This document shows positions 11,533 to 23,400 of a DNA stretch of 64,000 nt, piece after piece. Within the stretch, counting starts at the first letter, position 1. Each line of letters opens with the position of its first letter. Source of the DNA: Lasioglossum baleicum (lineage: Eukaryota; Arthropoda; Insecta; Hymenoptera; Halictidae); NCBI RefSeq assembly GCF_051020765.1, contig NW_027469083.1, positions 186,001 to 250,000 on the forward strand. Reading direction: 5' to 3'. The translations under genes and the position numbers were made by a program. Under the pieces are notes generated by a model, which worked only from the letters and a program-made list of their open reading frames with translations, was not told the origin of the DNA and ran no database searches.

Positions 11533-14500
11533 ATGGAAAAAATCGCAGGTAAAGTGAAAGGTTCTTTTGTCTTTGTACACAACGATTACGTGTACAATAA
11601 AGATCATCGCAGTGAAAATATTTATCGTTGCAACACACGACGCACCACACGATGTTGTGGGGCTGTGATGGTTCTCAGCGATGGGACTATTACGCTATTA
11701 AAACCCCATAACCACCCTGGGCAAGAATATATTGCTACGCAGCATTTTATGATAGAGGAAATGATGAAGCTGAGTCGGGAGACATTGATCCCATTTAAAC
11801 AAATATTTGATGATGTTTGTAGAAAGTATGTTTATGCTTACTTTTCTTATGTGTTTCTTTTATCAACTTTTTTTTATATTTTCTCCAAATATTTTGAACA
11901 AATATTTATCTATCTATCGATATGTGACACTCTTACAGATTTCAAAGATTTTTTAATATGTTGTAGAATTGATTTGGAATAGCAGATGTACACAGGAAAG
12001 AACAACCATATGCAGTTAGTTTGTGTTAAATTTTTAGAGTGTGTGGGGGTTTTTAAAACATATTAAGAAATCACTGAAATTAATTGTTGACAGTGTCACA
12101 TATATATAAATTCACTGAAATGTTATACAGATATTTATTTAAAGACATCCAGATGCTGCAGCTTACTGTTCATTTTCAAAATTAAGACCAACGTTGCACA
12201 GACAGAGAGCTAATTTCAAACCCACAATTCCGCAATCCTTAGAAATTTTGTATGATCAGATGAAAACTTATCAACCATTGGAAAAACTAAAAATATCTGT
12301 TGTGAAGTCATTAAAAGACGAATTTGCTGTTATAATTACAACTGACGGCTTGCTAGAAGGATTAAAGAATTCAAAAGAAATATTCGTTGATGGAACATTT
12401 GCAGTAAGTAGCATAAAACTCTTAGATATAATGTTTTTGTTTAACAATTTAATTAACTTAAACTCTATATATTACAGAAGCTATTTAACTTAAATGTTTA
12501 TATCAAGAATATCAGACTTTTCAAAGTAAACTTACTGTGTATATATGATAATAATAGATAATAATAATAATAGTAGATAATAATAGTCGTCTGTAATTTT
12601 AGGTTTTACCCAAGAAGCCACACATGGGACAGCTCTACACCATCCATATACGCTACATGGATAATGTAAAACATAATTTATATTGGATTTACTTCTTAAA
12701 TTGTATCCAATGCTCCTTCACAAACATAAAGAATTGCTTCTCTGCAGGGTATTGCAACTATACTTGTACTGTGCGAAACACGGACGGCTGCGATGTATAC
12801 TGCCATATGGAAACAAATATTTACTTTAATACCCGAATTACCAAATAATATAAGATTCATAATGAGTGATTATGAAGCAGCTGCTGTTACAACTCTAAAT
12901 GAGTTATTCCCTAATGCGCATATACATGGTTGCTGGTTTCACTATTGTCAGGTTGGTGATACTGTTTGAAGTTATATATTATCATATAAATTACAATTTT
13001 GTCTATGTATAGAAAGCTACATTTTTTGTCATACATATATGTACGATATATCGCAGGCTATTCTGCGAAAGTGGCGCAAACTTGGTTTGACTAATGTACC
13101 TAATACTGTTCTGCGTATGTCAATGTCTTTGGCTTTAGTACCTGAAACAAAATTTCAAGAAGCCTTATTAATTATACAAAAAGAGGCAGACAACATAGCA
13201 AGTAATTTCCCCAATGTTCTTTTATTTATGACTTACATGCGAATTAATTGGTTAAAAATGGCATCGCAAGTAAGCGTATACAATTGTCCGGTGCGCACTA
13301 ACAATATTGCAGAGTCTTTCCATAATGTTGCTGGTCAAAAATTAGGAAAACAGAACATAAACGTTTGGGCATTTCTAGGTATAGTATTATTTAATTTTTT
13401 GCAATCAATTTATTTATAATTTAATAACTATATACTTACATCATTGTCATGTTACTCTAAATATGCGGCAGTATGTAGTTAAATGTTATTAAATTTTAGA
13501 AAAAATAAGAGATTTGCTTATGGATCAAGAATTAGATTTGAATCGGCTACAAAATGGTGTAGCGTCTCGAAAACCACGTACTCGTGAAAATATTAGTCGA
13601 AGGAAAAAAATTGCTAAAGCTCAAGCTGAATTTGATACTGGAAGGTTAACATTCTTTCTATTTATAATTATTTTTATTGTATATATGTTTATAAATTTAT
13701 ATGATTTTGTAGATTATCTCTAGAGGAGTTTTTAAATATATTTCATCATAAAGACACAATTTTTAAAATCAATCAAATCAGTGCATTGGCAGGTGTCACG
13801 TCCTGGCGGGGCTATAAGAGCAAGAGAAGAGAATACCGCGGCCCGGCTACTCTGCTCTTCCACTGACTGACATTTAATAAAAGTGTTGGTCTTTTTATCA
13901 ACAGACTAGGACCCGATGCCGACACCTGCATGCGGTCTTACACAGATGAATGATGCACGCGACCCTGAAACATACGCGATAATATGTTCCACTTACTTTT
14001 ACGCTTCGCTTGTTTGTCGATTGACACAAGAAATGGGTTCGCAACGGATGAACGGCTACGGTTGCGCTGATGGCCTTGAATTCGGTCCGCTCTGCTTGAC
14101 AGGCGTTGATCCAAATGGCTGGAAACGACCTTCAAGGATTGACGACTGCGCCAAATTCTGTCACGTCAATATTTGACAGGAACGATCTCCAATGGTTGAC
14201 AGCTGGCGGCTACGGTATTGTAGACGGATGCGCTCGTTGAGGAAACGGGCGTGGACGCTGTACGATACCGTGAATCTAACTCACGAATATCGTCCGCGTG
14301 ATTGACGATATTTTAACTAGCGAAAACGGGCGTGGACGCTGTGCGATCCCGTGAATTTATCTCGCGAATATCGTCCGCGTGGTTGACGATATTTTGATTC
14401 GAGAAAACGGACGTGGATGCTGCGGAGCTTGCTATGCGAGCAAGTCTATCACTATCACGCACGTACGCGAACACGTTGAAAGGAAATTGAATAAGGAATA

Positions 14501-16303
14501 CTATTCGCGAACTTTCCAGTGAGAACTCTATCTCTAACTAACAACGTGTCACTTCAAACTACGAAGTTAGGAGCAAGGAAATAATAATTGGGATTTAGAT
14601 TGACTCTGGTAAAACAAAGTATATTATAAACGTAAAAGAATACAAAGGTAAAGATGCTTATTATTAACGAAATCGAAATACGTACTAAGTACGAAATATG
14701 AAACGCAATAAAAATGTTTAATTGAATAAACGAAGTAATGTTTGAATTAAACGAATAAGAATAAGATATTATTGAATGGTATTAGGGACTGTGTCTAAAC
14801 AGTATGGATTTGGAAAGATTGTGTCTAAACAATCTGGATTTGGAAGATTGACGAAAACTCGACTGACCCACTCGGGTCCCCGGAGAGGACTGGGGAGAAT
14901 CGAACGTTCGTCGACGAACAACGTTCGTCCGAAAAATGCTGACTTCGCAAAAGGGGACCGTGTCCTCTTTGTGCCGGTCTTCGTCGTAAACAGCGCGATG
15001 GCCGCCGCACTAGAGTCAGCAGTTTTCGTTCCCAGTGGTGCAGGACTCGAAAATTAAGTGGTAACCATTGGCGTACCTATTTACTTATTTAAATAAATTG
15101 GGACTTAGAATATTTTCGAGCGCTTGCTCTTGCAAGGCGTTTCGATGTAAATTTTATATGTCATATGATTAGTTGACATCATTTGTCGACCGATCATATG
15201 TTTGAAAATATTCTAAGTACTTTTGAAAATTACCAAAAATCGAAATTTTGGTAAAGTCCAAACAAACGCGAATTGAGAACATAACCTACAAATTTTTAGG
15301 TTAGTTTCATGATTTCCGCTCACGAGTCCAATGATATTTCAATCTTCGAGTTTGGGCCATTTTTGGCTATTTTAGGATTTTGACAGATTTTGGATTTTAG
15401 GTTATGTTGATGGATTTCGATCAGATGTACGTGGTGTTAAGGATTCATTGTTATGGAGGATTTTTAGGAGTTTTGGAATCTTTAAAGGGGAACGCTCGCT
15501 CTTATGTATCTAATTTTACATGTAGTCTTAAAGCTAACGTCGGAGGTGCGACCGACGTCACACAGGTAAATATATATTGATAATTTTAAAGCTACCTCAT
15601 AGAATTAAAATACTTTTTGTACAGATGAAGATATTAATGACGAAATTGCTGATGCTAACTCTTTTGCCAAAACAACTTATAATCCTACAGAAACCGGTAA
15701 ATAAATTAATTTTATATTATGTAGTACGTATTATCGATTGTAGATATTATATATATTATAATGTTCTCTCCGTATATAATTTGTTGTTAAAGATAAACTA
15801 GAATGGATGCATGCAAAAACGTTACCAGGTACGACTTCAGCATCATCGAATTCCTCGACAATACAGGACGGGACAGTGTCAGCAGGTTATCTCCAATCCA
15901 CATATTAATCTCAACTTTTCTAAATCGTTATTATTAATATAATAAGTGGTGTCAATTATCACCAATTGTGACCGAGGTGTATCGAAAAATTAAATTTTTC
16001 ATATAACCAAGCAGTACGGATAATTAATTGAACATATATTTTTTAGGCGATTATATTGTTGAAATACTTAATGATAGTTTTTGGGAATGTGAAAAAGGAG
16101 ATACTAATGATCAAGAAGATAGTAATAACCACAAATCAGGATTTTGCATAATCTGTTTTATTAACAAAGCAACAGAAGTTTGTGTGCCTTGCGGTCATCT
16201 TGCTTGTTGTATAACTTGTATCAGCCAATGTGATTGCAAACGATGCCCTGTATGCAATGTCAGCTTTACGATGTACGTGACACTTCGTGAACCAGAAATA
16301 TAA
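11533..16303 (+). CDS. MULE1: FLYWCH-MULE transposase-RING protein, 10 exons
   Basis: Proposed exons: 11533-11825, 12145-12403, 12603-12665, 12748-12951, 13057-13378, 13500-13644, 13713-13792, 15625-15696, 15793-15885 and 16047-16303. All junctions are GT-AG and the total is 1788 nt, 595 codons in frame. Residues 1-60 are FLYWCH-like (aromatic core, YRC, C, then HNH). The transposase core has D180 (FVDGTF), D246 (MSDYEAA), C267xxH270 and E359 (NNIAES), which fits a MULE DDE catalytic set. The last ~53 residues are a RING finger (CIIC, CGH, C..C, CPVC) that resembles IAP-type RINGs. FLYWCH and MULE domains bind and recombine DNA; RINGs are usually ubiquitin E3 ligases. No terminal inverted repeats were found around it, so it may be a domesticated host gene. 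A solo LTR sits at the exon 7 donor. Confidence 0.75.
12541..12595 (+). repeat. Taa/ata-rich microsatellite in MULE1 intron 2
   Basis: Imperfect ataata/agataata repeats just upstream of the exon 3 acceptor of MULE1. Confidence 0.6.
13794..15562 (-). mobile_element. Solo LTR, family A, in MULE1
   Basis: A 1769-bp LTR in minus orientation, bounded by TGTCACGTCC and GACGTCACA and flanked by the 4-bp duplication CAGG (13790-13793 and 15563-15566). It has only two of the three tandem hairpin units found in the other copies. The internal region is gone, which is the usual result of LTR-LTR recombination. The duplicated CAGG is the exon 7 splice donor of MULE1. Confidence 0.92.
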
Positions 16304-16367
16304 GTATGCTCAGAAAACATCAACACTATATATCTTAGAATAATAGAAATACGGTTATAACATATCT

Positions 16368-17383
16368 GGGTCACACATTCCACGCGAAAACGAATACATT
16401 TTGGAGTAAAATTTCGGATTTTGTTCATTAAATATGTGTAGTCTTTAGTGATCTATGAACGAATCTCAAAGGATTTTTCGATGTCTTAAAAATTGTTGAT
16501 TTTACACACGTGTAAACAAACGTGTTATCTTTTTGTCATTGAGTCATAAGTATAAAACTATCCCAGTATTCATTGTAGTGAAAACACAAGAGTATCTACT
16601 AAAAATGTTTTTTCACCATTTACTTTGCAATTGTTTTAAACAAATAACGTGTTTTCATAGCAGACCAAATTTGTTGTTTTAAAATAAAATTAAAAATTGT
16701 ACATTTGTTACTCTTCGGTTATAAATTAACCAGATACATTGATATCTTTGGTTATAAATTTCTCTGTATTTCTTGACATTTATTTTTCATATTATGAATA
16801 CTTCAAGAAATACAGAGTTTATAACCAAAGACATTGGCTGATTTAAATTATCTGAAAAAATACTGAATAAGTAACAAATTAACAATTTTAAATTCCATTT
16901 TAAGACAACAAAATTTGAACAATTAATTAAAAATGATTACAAAAAGTATATATTTATTACAAGAATTATCAACGCATAAAAATCATTTTATAATGAATTT
17001 TAGTGCAAATTTTATCTCGATATCTTTTATGGTTCAGCAGTTATAATAAAATGTCACGATCCAGCCCACTGTGTTTGGCTGTCTGAGGCAGTATATCTTT
17101 TTTAATAGAGGTCCGTAAAGGGGACACGGGTCTATTGAAAATTCGGAATATGTTTAAAATGATAGCAAAAGAAATGGTGAAAAAAACATTTTTAGTAGAT
17201 ACTCTTATGGTTTCACTACAAGTTCCCAAAAACCCATTTCCATCGCTTTGATAATTCTAAACTTATGACTCAATGAAAAAAGGTTAACACGTTTTGTTAA
17301 GATATCAAAAATCACCATATTTAAATTTGAACAAAATCTGAAATTTTACTCCAAAATGTGTCCGTTTTCGCGTGGAATGACCC
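16368..17383. mobile_element. Non-autonomous element with long terminal inverted repeats
   Basis: The left arm (16368 to about 16635) is the imperfect reverse complement of the right arm (about 17165-17383). Shared blocks include 'attccacgcgaaaacg', 'cattttggagtaaaattt', 'cattgagtcataag' and 'agagtatctactaaaaatg'. The interior is AT-rich and has no coding frame. It lies between the stop codons of the two convergent MULE genes. I cannot assign a superfamily. Confidence 0.7.
16750..16835. repeat. Perfectly paired hairpin inside the long-TIR element
   Basis: Arms around ctttggttataaa and ctctgtatttcttga reappear in reverse complement about 20 bp later, giving a stem of roughly 28 bp. It may be a smaller foldback element nested in the larger one. 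Confidence 0.7.
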
Positions 17384-17479
17384 ATCTGTGAAGGTCAATT
17401 GGAATCTCTTTGTAAATATTGAAGATCTCTTTGTAACGTACATCCAAAATGGCCAAACGACAAAAATTGTGTTAAAAAC

Positions 17480-20400
17480 TCAAATATTGAGTTTTTCCAA
17501 TATTACAAGTGGCATTTTTAAGTTTGTGAATTTAGCCTTTTTGCCCAGCAATTCTGCATGTCCACGTACGTTCAGATTATCTGTAAAAAAACAATTTAGT
17601 AAGAGAGAAATGAGTTCTTCTCTAGCAATACTAAGTTTAGTCCATATAAATTGTACCTTTGTCCTCCAATTCTTGGTTGACTCTTTTCTTCGTACATTTT
17701 TTATATGCACCTGGAATTGTTAAAATAATTATTAAGAAATAATTATTAAGATTGTAGATTTACCGGTTGTCATAAAATTTTCACTAAATTCTGTTTCTCA
17801 ACTATATCCAGATAGCACTGACAATGAGACGTCTTAAAGATGTCTTTAAACGAGTAAATTCGTTTTTCCTGGATTGCGAGGGTGCGGGATTCGCGTTCTC
17901 ATTTCTCGATAATACAAAAATGGGGGTTTTCAGTAGACAAAATCGCTAGATAGCTCGATCTAGGCCGCTCTCGCCCTCAAGAGTTCTATTTTTTTATTTG
18001 CGGGCGTAATTTGCATTATTCGGAAGCATACAACTAACGTATGTAGCTGATTTCATAGCTATTTTCATAGCTACATGCTTGTCGAATAATGCAAATTACG
18101 CCTCATAAACGTAAAAATAGGACTATAGAGGGCGATCGCAGCCCAGATTACTCTTTTATCTAGCGCTTTTCACTACTTAAAATCCCATCTTTGTATTATC
18201 GAGAAATGAGAACGCGCATCCCGCATCCTTGCAATTCTGGAAACAAGTCTACCGCCTTAGGGTGGATTTATAGTGGAGCAGCGAGGTGAGCTGTGCGGTG
18301 AAAAAAAAAGAAAAACAATGAAAATACATATGTACTTTTTCATTAGTATGTGTCGAAATGTTGTCACGCATGTTGGTTTGTTTTCACCGCGCCGCTATCA
18401 TCGATGCTCGCAGCTCCACTATAAATCCACACTTAAGTATTAACTTACTTCGATTTTGATCAGTAATTTCATTTTTTATAACACAAATCGGTTCTGGAGT
18501 AGTGCAAACATGTACCGCTATAAATAAGGAAAATATTTTATATATTTTATTAAAGTGATTATTAATTTAATATTAATTAGATTATCTATTATAAGTAAAA
18601 TGTTGAAAATTTTGCAACCTCGGTAAATCATGACAAGAGTATTAAAAGACTTTTTTTATGAGAATCCTCATTACACACTGTTTTAACCAGTCCCGCGTGT
18701 TTAAATTATTAATAGATTCAAGACAGGTAACCTAGTCCTACGACATTTCAAATTCTGTAGCTGTATACCGATAGCGTAGTCGTAGACCTATGTTTGTGAC
18801 CTTACGGTATTCAGCTATAGGCGGTACATAGCTATAAGTCTCACTTAATAACCGCCGGTCGTGAATGTGTTAACAGTTCGAAGTAAAAATGGATGGTGTT
18901 ACGTCCCGGAGTCTGACTTTTGCGAAAACTATCGTTCCACGACCCATTCCCCTTACTGGACGCTCTCAAATGCGATACAACCTTTTGTCCACGCGGCACG
19001 TTACGTCCGACGTCTGACTGGGAACCACGACTTTCGCGAACATGCGTATTCTACTTAACGCTTACAGTAGATTCGCCCCAAAGCGGCGGACGAGAACAGA
19101 GATAACTGAGACGGCACGAATCTTCGCAGGGAAATATCTAGCAACTTATCGAACAGTTGAGTATAGCGATCGGTGAAGACAGGCAGGCTTCCTTTATGCG
19201 AGCTGCTTCCGTTGCTCGCTGACGGCTGCAGTCGAATCAGGCTGGATCGTCGTAGGAAGGACGATGATCCTCACTCGTCCTGGGAAGATCACGTCGTCGG
19301 TGATCCTCGGTTGGCGGGAGATACCCCGCTGTTGTCCTTCGTCTCGCGTTCGTTGACGCGCACGAGCTTTCGTAATTGATAGCGACGAACGCGAATTGAA
19401 TAGGAGAGTATTGCAAACGCGAGGATGTAGGGAGAAGAACTAAGCGAGACTCACTTATTAAATTAATAACTGGGAATATATTTGTAACGTATGAAATGAA
19501 ATTATAATGAACTAGAAGCGCGTGTTATAGCAGGACCGCTCAAAGGCGGATGAGAGCGAGGACTCGTCGGAGTCTGGACCGGGACATCCAGGAGGCGGCG
19601 AGCCTCGCTGGAGTCTTGAACGAACGTATCAGACTGGCTGTCCGAATTGAACTGAACTAACTGAACTCTTTTTAGGATCGTGAGGTCGAATACATAGGTG
19701 TCTTATTTTCTACCGGATGTCTCGTTAGACATAACGCTATGGATGTTATGAGAAGCGCGCGATTAATGATTACGGTGAATGCTACGTGATACTGCTACGG
19801 GGAATACATTAAGATATGATTATTATACAAGGGTTAAGATAAGAATGGGTATATGGTATGAGGTGAGAATCGGATCTGATGAACGGAGCGAAGTATGACT
19901 ACTTATAACTAATCAATATTCTTAATAATTACGGTTACAATATCCTACTCTGATTGGCTATGCTTATAACCTATGGCAACACGTCGGCAGACGTGACACC
20001 TCACCCCTTGGGAGTTTCGTGCCGAAAATTATTTCTCATCCTCGGAGTCGAACGTCGCGGTTCAACGTAACGTTTCATAAAATGTCGTCTTGGACTCGCA
20101 TCGTCAAACATGTCGGACGAGTCGTAATCCATCGTAGAGGAAATAGGGAAGGGTTGACGCGTCATCGTCTTCGCTGAAAATGTATATCGCTTGCGACTTA
20201 TCGGCTGTAACACAAACATCTTAGATTTCGGAGAGTTTACAATATGCATGTTACGCTTCGCGGCTATCGCTCTAAATGTAAACGTTTTTGATTTCACGGG
20301 TTTCGGTTTCGTGCGAATGACTCGGTCTGTCTTGTATAAGCGGTCGCTGGAGAGGTGAGATTTATCGTGATTATCGCGCGTTGAACTTTGAATATTTCTC

Positions 20401-23400
20401 TTCTTGCTGAGATGGTCGGTACTAATTATGTCCGTGACCTCGTCGCAGCGGGAATCGAGAGAATATGAATTGGAAAGAGAATTAGATGAATTGGGACGAA
20501 GATTTAGGATTTTTAGATTTGGATTGGACTTGGGATACGCGTTGGTATCTAAAATGGAAGAATCGAGATTCAACAATGAATTCGGTTTTGAATTCGAAAT
20601 AGAAATTGAATCTGAATTTGAATGATACTTGTTCGTATCGGAATTAGTAGAATTGAGATTCAACGATGAGTTCTGCTTTGAACTCGAAATAGAAATTGAA
20701 TCTGAATTGGAATGATACTTGTTCGTATCGGAATTAGTAGAATTGAGATTCAACGATGAGTTCTGCTTTGAACTCGGAATAGAAATTGAATCTGAATTGG
20801 AATGATACTTGTTCGTATCGGAATTAGTAGAATTGAGATTCAACGATGAGTTCTGCTTTGAACTCGGAATAGAAATTGAATCTGAATTGGAATGATTCGC
20901 TCGCGAATCTGGATGCTCATGGGCATTGGATATAGTAGACTGAGAATTTGAAATTGGGATTGAATTTGAAATAGAATTCGTAAATTCTGACTCCGGATCG
21001 GCGATTTCCACGATACTTTCTACTTCCTCCAGCTCCATGTTCGGCGTGGAGAGTTCGATCGGTTCGCTCGTGGTGTTGACGCTCTGTATGTACGTGTCAC
21101 GTCCGTCACTGTGTTTTTGTTACAGGTACCAGGAGAGAGAAAAGAGAACAGTGACAGACGGACGGTTGAGATATTATGATTAAAATGAGGAGTGGTCTTT
21201 CGTGCCGAGACAGCCGCGGGCTGTCATATGCACTAGGACAACCGATATTGCTATGGATGCAGTCAAGAAAAGAACGTCCGACGCGGTTACAAGAAGTGTC
21301 CCGACAAGAATCGCGCGCGAGAGGATGCAACGAGAACGGTGAGTTTACAGGATTCAACAATTATACAAGATATTATACGACTCACCGCAATGTTGTATTA
21401 ACGCCTAATAATATTGTTGCAGCAGGAACTGGCGGTACTGACAGTAGGTGTCGTACATCGGATCTTCTATACAGATGTCCTCGAGGTGGGGAAGATCCGG
21501 CAGAGTTGCTGCTGCTCGGTTCGGGACGACGTTAGTGGCCTTGGATGCTGGCCGCAAGACGACACGTTGATGAGCTGGCAGAGGAACGTCACGGATGATT
21601 CGGCAACGGACCCTGGGAACGATGATCGTGTCTCGGCTGTCGTCGTCGTCGGCTATGTCGATCACCTCTGGACAATCAACCGGATGTAGAACTGGCGTCG
21701 GAGCTCGCGAGAGGTCCGCGTGGTTGACCTCTTTAGGAGGGTTGCAAGGGCAACCGTATACAGAAACGTAATCGGACGCGTCACACGGAATGTGCTCGGT
21801 GGTTCCCAGAAGTTCTGTCCACTCGGTAGTGGCAATGTTTAGATCGAGCACCGCTTTATTTCTCAACGCGCGTCTCAATTCAGCAAGTTGATACTTGCGT
21901 CCCGCTCGACGTGGGCGTCGCATGGGTAAGGAATAGTAATGATGGAATATTAATAATATAATGAAAATGAACTTCCACTTGTTATTAACCTTTTTGGTAG
22001 TTAACTCGCTTCACGTCTATAGTGGCGGCTCAGCGTTTCCACTGCGCACTTTAGACCAATTCTAGACGTGGCACGAGAACTTCTCTATGACTCGCTTCAA
22101 ATTCCTTATTGGCGGCTCAGCGTTTCCACTGCGCACTTTAGACCAAGTCCGGATATGTCACGAGTTTAATATATTCGATGCAAGAACTGAATTGGAAGAT
22201 GGTGTTGAACTAACACAAGAATAACAAGATCGAAGCACTGGTATAACAACAATATATTAAATAAGAACTGGTAAGTACACTGGTATACAATATGTAAGTA
22301 GTATTATAATAGGAGTAGTAATTGGATTAATGAATAATGGATATTGTAATATGTTATAGGAATAATGTATGAGAATTAGGACTTGAGTTGAGTTGAGTTA
22401 GAGTTGGAATTGGAATTGGAATTAGGAGTGAAGGATCGACACACTTCACTTTCGCGGAGCTAGACTGAACACGTCTGCTCTTGAAGTCGGAAGAAGCCGG
22501 ACTGACTCTGAGGCCAGGTAGGCACGTCTGTGCGAGTCGCTGGCTGAAGGCGGACTGCTCGAGTCGCGAGATGGAGGCGGACTGATGCAAGCGTCCGCTC
22601 TGCCTTGCCTCCTTCGTTCGGAGTGGGGATAGCTGACGCTGCAGTCTCTTTGTTCTTCAGTCGTCGGAGTGGGAGAACCGCTGACGCAGCAGCGTCTTTG
22701 CTCCCGGGGACTGCACGTGCATTTCTGCTGACGCTGCAGTCTCGTGGCTGTCCTATTGCCCTCTACGAGCGTGGGACTGCTGATGCAGCAGTCTTTGGAC
22801 TTCTCGACGTTTCTAGAAGCTTCTAGATGCTTCCAGAGTGATGCAATACTTTATTGCATTATGTGTCGTGGTGATGGGTTGAAACTGAGGTAAGGTGTTG
22901 ATCAAGGAGAAGTTATGGTGATGGGTAGAGACGGAGATAAGGATTAGAACAATACAATAATGAGATCTTAATACTATGCTCTTATGTCTAGGGGACGGTG
23001 TATGGATCTTATGCAGATCAGACCTTGTATACATAGTGTGTGTACAAGGCCAACGTCGTACATCGGACGACGTAACATACGCTTTACCGTCGGAGATGCG
23101 CTTTGAACAATTCGGAATTATAACGCCGGGCGCGATTTCGCATTTTCGCAGGTAACCTATCCTAGGTACGGCGGCGTTCATCGCTGTGTATACCGCGGCT
23201 CGCGGTTCGGTATGGCAACTCTCGCGTGAGATAAAAGGAAACTCGTTTCCTTGCCATGTCATGCACCGGTTTCTATACGAAATGTCTGCGCCTTGGACTA
23301 AGAACGCAGATCCAAGAACTCCTTCGGATGGAATTGCAGATGAATCTGGCACAACTTGAAATTCTACGGGCGTACCAGATATTGTTAAACATACGGATCC

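Larger units (their letters stand above)
21095..23077 (+). mobile_element. Solo LTR-C, copy 1, in element B
   Basis: 1983 bp from TGTCACGTCCGTC to CGACGTAACA with the 4-bp duplication TACG (21091-21094, 23078-23081). Orientation is inferred from termini shared with LTR-B. It contains a heat-shock-element-like array (22809-22835), a two-copy ~92-bp repeat (22015-22160), palindromes rich in CTGCAGCGTCAGCAG-type sequence, and an antisense 172-codon frame. Copy 2 is at 52770-54715. Confidence 0.88.

Noticed and set aside
22813..23080. C-terminal ~85 residues of the frame 22813-23742 as part of the element B protease
   Set aside because: These codons lie in the LTR-C insertion (target duplication TACG), not in element B.
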